From JAFNGF01 sp964567045 (GTDB lineage Bacteria; Planctomycetota; Phycisphaerae; Sedimentisphaerales; Anaerobacaceae), in assembly GCA_964567045.1 (NCBI GenBank), contig CAZMLE010000064.1, forward strand, positions 1 through 21,943: a stretch of 21,943 bases of DNA, written 5' to 3'. The notes below the pieces were generated by a model that did not search any database, had not been told where the DNA came from, and was given only the letters and a program-made list of their open reading frames with translations. Both the position numbers and the translations under genes were made by a program. Shown here in pieces: positions 19,672-21,943 of this stretch (the first letter of the stretch is position 1; every line of letters starts with the position of its first letter).

Positions 19672-20449
19672 GTTTCTTGTTTTAAGCGGCAAAGGTGGTG
19701 TCGGCAAAAGCACCGTTGCCGCTAACCTGGCTGTTTGGTTGTCAATGCAAGGCAAAAATGTCGGCCTGCTGGATATCGACATTCACGGACCGAGCATTCC
19801 TAAACTGTTGAATCTTGAGCACAAAGACATTCAGGCTGAAGGCGACAAGACTAAGCCGGTTTCATATAGCAACACGCTAAAAGTAATGAGTATCGGGTTC
19901 TTACTGCCGGATGAAACCAACGCCGTTATTTGGCGTGGTCCTATCAAACACACTCTTATAAAGCAGTTCGTAACAGATGTTCGCTGGGGGAAGCTGGACT
20001 ATCTAATTGTTGACTGTCCGCCCGGAACAGGTGATGAGCCGCTATCAATAGTTCAGTTGTTGAACAATGCTGATGGTGCTGTTATTGTCACCACACCTCA
20101 GCAGATTGCCATTATCGATGTTAAAAAGTGCATAACATTTTGCAAGCAATTGAACTTGCCCGTTCTCGGAGTGATTGAAAATATGAGCGGCTTAATATGT
20201 CCCCACTGCCACCACAGAATAGACATATTCAAAGCCGGTGGCGGTAAACAAATGGCCAAGGACTTTGATGTGCCATTTTTAGGTAGTATCCCAATAGATG
20301 CTGCTATGGTTTCCGCATGTGATTCAGGTCAACCTTTTATCTATTCAAATAGCCAAAGCCCAGCAGCACAGGCTCTTATATCTGCGTTTAAAGTGCTGCT
20401 GCAACCCTACGAACAAATTCAAACCAATAAGGAGGTAACTGTAAAATGA
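19652..20449 (+). CDS. mrp: Mrp/NBP35 (ApbC)-type iron-sulfur carrier ATPase
   Basis: A 265-residue Mrp/NBP35 family P-loop ATPase that carries a bridging [4Fe-4S] cluster between two subunits and delivers it to apoproteins. Walker A is GKGGVGKST at 13-21, followed by the family's DIDIHGPSIPK at 41-51. The Walker B is DYLIVDCPPGTGDEPLS, and the cluster-binding pair is C183-P-H-C186 after GVIENMSGLI. It lacks the N-terminal DUF59 domain found in many bacterial Mrp proteins. It overlaps the previous gene and shares an ATGA with the next one, so all three are translated together. Confidence 0.92.
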   Translation: MENIEHKFLVLSGKGGVGKSTVAANLAVWLSMQGKNVGLLDIDIHGPSIPKLLNLEHKDIQAEGDKTKPVSYSNTLKVMSIGFLLPDETNAVIWRGPIKHTLIKQFVTDVRWGKLDYLIVDCPPGTGDEPLSIVQLLNNADGAVIVTTPQQIAIIDVKKCITFCKQLNLPVLGVIENMSGLICPHCHHRIDIFKAGGGKQMAKDFDVPFLGSIPIDAAMVSACDSGQPFIYSNSQSPAAQALISAFKVLLQPYEQIQTNKEVTVK

Positions 20450-20784
20450 GAATCGCGGTTCCAGTTGCAAACGGCAGACTTGCAGAACATTTCGGGCATT
20501 GCGAGCAGTTCGCCATTATTGATGCAGACATCAATAGCAAGGAAATAAAAAGCCAGCAGTTAGTGACACCGCCGCCGCATGAGCCGGGCCTTTTACCGCA
20601 ATGGCTATCACAATTGTCTGTTGAATTAGTAATTACCGGTGGAATGGGCACAAGAGCTCAACAATTATTTAAACAGAGCAATATTGACGTCGTTGTTGGA
20701 GCTCCTGTTGATAGTCCAGAGAATCTAATCTCATCTTATCTGAATAAAACCCTTCAGACCGGAGATAATATCTGTAATCATTAA
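20446..20784 (+). CDS. NifX/NifB-type cluster-binding-family protein (orange-protein-like), copy 2
   Basis: A 112-residue NifX-family protein starting MRIAVPVANGRLAEHFGHCEQFAIID, the pattern of orange-protein-like members (HFGHC near 15-19). The C-terminal half shows ELVITGGMGTRAQQLFKQSNIDVVVG, the typical GGMG-x-RA loop. It overlaps the mrp stop by four bases (ATGA), behind AAGGAGGTAAC, the same adjacency as orp and mrp in sulfate reducers. Likely cargo: a Mo- or Cu-containing sulfide cluster, by family only. Confidence 0.9.
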   Translation: MRIAVPVANGRLAEHFGHCEQFAIIDADINSKEIKSQQLVTPPPHEPGLLPQWLSQLSVELVITGGMGTRAQQLFKQSNIDVVVGAPVDSPENLISSYLNKTLQTGDNICNH

Positions 20785-20799
20785 GTAAGCTGTTTGATT

Positions 20800-21909
20800 A
20801 TGGAATATACAAATAAAGTACTTGATCACTTTATGAATCCTCGCAATATCGGAGAAATCCCCGATGCTGATGGCATTGGGACGATTGTATCGGAGGAATG
20901 TGGTGACATGTTGAAAGTCTGGATTAAAGTTGCTGATAAGCGTTTGGTAGATATCAAATATAAGGTATTTGGATGTCCGGCAGCAATAGCTTGCTGTAGT
21001 ATGATGACCGAACTTGCAATTGGAAAACATATTGACCAAGCATTAGAACTGACGGATGATCAGGTTGCCGAGGCTCTTGGAGGCCTTCCTGCACACAAGC
21101 ATCATTGTTCCAATCTTGCGGCTTCAGCACTTCATAGAGCAATCACAAGCAACATATTCAAAAGCGCTGTTAAGACAGATACAGCTACCATTACAATCCT
21201 TATGGATAATGTTGCTTGTGGTAATCTTCAATCAGAACATGGATTGTCCCTGTGGGTCGAATATAACGGCAAGCGAATTCTTTTTGATACAGGACAAAGC
21301 GACTTGCTTTTGAAAAACGCAAAAGAAATTGGTGTCAATTTATCTGAAACTGACGCAATTGTGATAAGTCACGGGCATTATGATCACACAGGATGTTTAT
21401 CCGCCGTCCTTGATATTGCAGAAAATGCAACTTTATACATTCATCCGGAAGCTTTGGGGCCAAAATTTACTCAGAAAGGCGACAATATAAGAAACATCGG
21501 TATGACCCTTTATACAAAGGAAAGGATTCATGCCTTAGAAGAAAGTAAAAGATTAGTTTGGACCCAAATGCCAACAGAAGTTCTCCCTGGCCTTTTTATT
21601 ACAAGCCAAATACCTCGAAACACAAACTTTGAAGATACTGGTGGAGCTTTTTTTATAAACCATAACTGTAAAAAAATTGATAAATTGCTCGACGATCAGG
21701 CTTTGTTTTTTGAGACACAAAATGGGCTGATTGTTCTTCTTGGCTGTGCCCATTCTGGCGTAATTAACACCTTGGATTATGTGGCAAAGTTAAGCAGCCA
21801 AAAATATATTTACGGCGCCATAGGCGGAATGCATCTTTTGAATGCTTCTGCGGAACGGATAGAACACACAATTGAAGCTTTCAGACAATCTGCACTTTCC
21901 AAAAAATAG
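20800..21909 (+). CDS. NifU/IscU-type scaffold fused to metallo-beta-lactamase-fold domain
   Basis: One 369-residue ORF with two domains. Residues 1-122 are an IscU/NifU-N scaffold: NPRNIG at 13-18, and the three cluster cysteines C34 (EECGD), C59 (FGCPAAIA) and C103 (HHCSNLA), with the conserved D36 and H102. Extra C65-C66 are unusual. Residues about 130-369 are an MBL-fold hydrolase: FDTG at 162-165, HGHYDH at 191-196, CAHSG at 316-320 and GGMH at 342-345. It resembles the ribofuranosylaminobenzene-phosphate-synthase-like subgroup. Homologues usually carry about 40 further residues with an HCTG motif; this one stops after FRQSALSKK. The ATG at 20800 is preferred to a TTG at 20794. In related loci these are normally separate genes. 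Confidence 0.85.
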   Translation: MEYTNKVLDHFMNPRNIGEIPDADGIGTIVSEECGDMLKVWIKVADKRLVDIKYKVFGCPAAIACCSMMTELAIGKHIDQALELTDDQVAEALGGLPAHKHHCSNLAASALHRAITSNIFKSAVKTDTATITILMDNVACGNLQSEHGLSLWVEYNGKRILFDTGQSDLLLKNAKEIGVNLSETDAIVISHGHYDHTGCLSAVLDIAENATLYIHPEALGPKFTQKGDNIRNIGMTLYTKERIHALEESKRLVWTQMPTEVLPGLFITSQIPRNTNFEDTGGAFFINHNCKKIDKLLDDQALFFETQNGLIVLLGCAHSGVINTLDYVAKLSSQKYIYGAIGGMHLLNASAERIEHTIEAFRQSALSKK

Positions 21910-21943
21910 ATTGTTAGGCGGCCAGTTTCATTAGCTTATAAAA

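Overview
The window most likely comes from an anaerobic planctomycete-type bacterium, probably a Phycisphaerae-like lineage assembled from a metagenome. Three things at the left end suggest this: a secreted LamG protein followed by an Ig-like linker, a prepilin-type protein with the long G-FTLIELLVVIAIIALL leader, and decayed dockerin repeats ending in a DLCLLAADWL-type motif. The right half is dominated by genes known mainly from strict anaerobes. This taxonomic call is inference from protein style; there is no rRNA or marker phylogeny here.

Layout. (1) 1-2517: a LamG protein running off the left edge on the minus strand; a divergently transcribed prepilin-type gene split by a one-base frameshift; short repeats; tRNA-Leu(GAG); and a frameshifted dockerin relic directly after the tRNA. 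(2) 2609-9944, all minus strand: housekeeping genes ribF, typA, a CNNM/CorC-type membrane protein and nrnA. Between them sit small toxin-antitoxin-like modules: an intact brnT-brnA pair, an intact nucleotidyltransferase plus small-partner pair, and a decayed relic of that small partner. A second, degenerate copy of the ribF 3' end lies beyond the nucleotidyltransferase, which looks like an insertion scar. Both intact modules have good promoters almost touching the start codon, so their mRNAs are probably leaderless. (3) 9945-11525, plus strand: a ZIP metal transporter and a Fur-family regulator behind a promoter whose -35 overlaps an inverted repeat.

(4) 11932-21943, plus strand: the most interesting part. 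After a promoter carrying a perfect 20-bp palindrome between -35 and -10 comes a long, tightly packed run of genes: DUF89, two DUF5320-type Gly/Arg-rich proteins reading through into each other, a 55-residue four-cysteine protein, a structured repeat, an orphan MetV-like protein, a third DUF5320 protein, OsmC, an FmdB zinc ribbon, a NifX/orange-protein-like protein, the Cys-rich DUF1847, a MinD-type ATPase with two ferredoxin motifs, a J-domain protein, a SAM methyltransferase, a second ferredoxin-MinD ATPase, an Mrp/NBP35 ATPase, a second NifX-like protein, and one ORF joining a NifU/IscU-type scaffold to a metallo-beta-lactamase-fold domain.

The core of region 4 (two ferredoxin-MinD ATPases, Mrp, NifX-like proteins) matches the anaerobe-specific orange protein (Orp) gene set of sulfate reducers, whose small protein binds a Mo-Cu-S cluster. 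The added scaffold-MBL fusion, DUF1847, DUF5320 set, J protein and methyltransferase suggest an expanded metallocluster assembly or metal-handling locus. Its product and cargo metal cannot be read from sequence.
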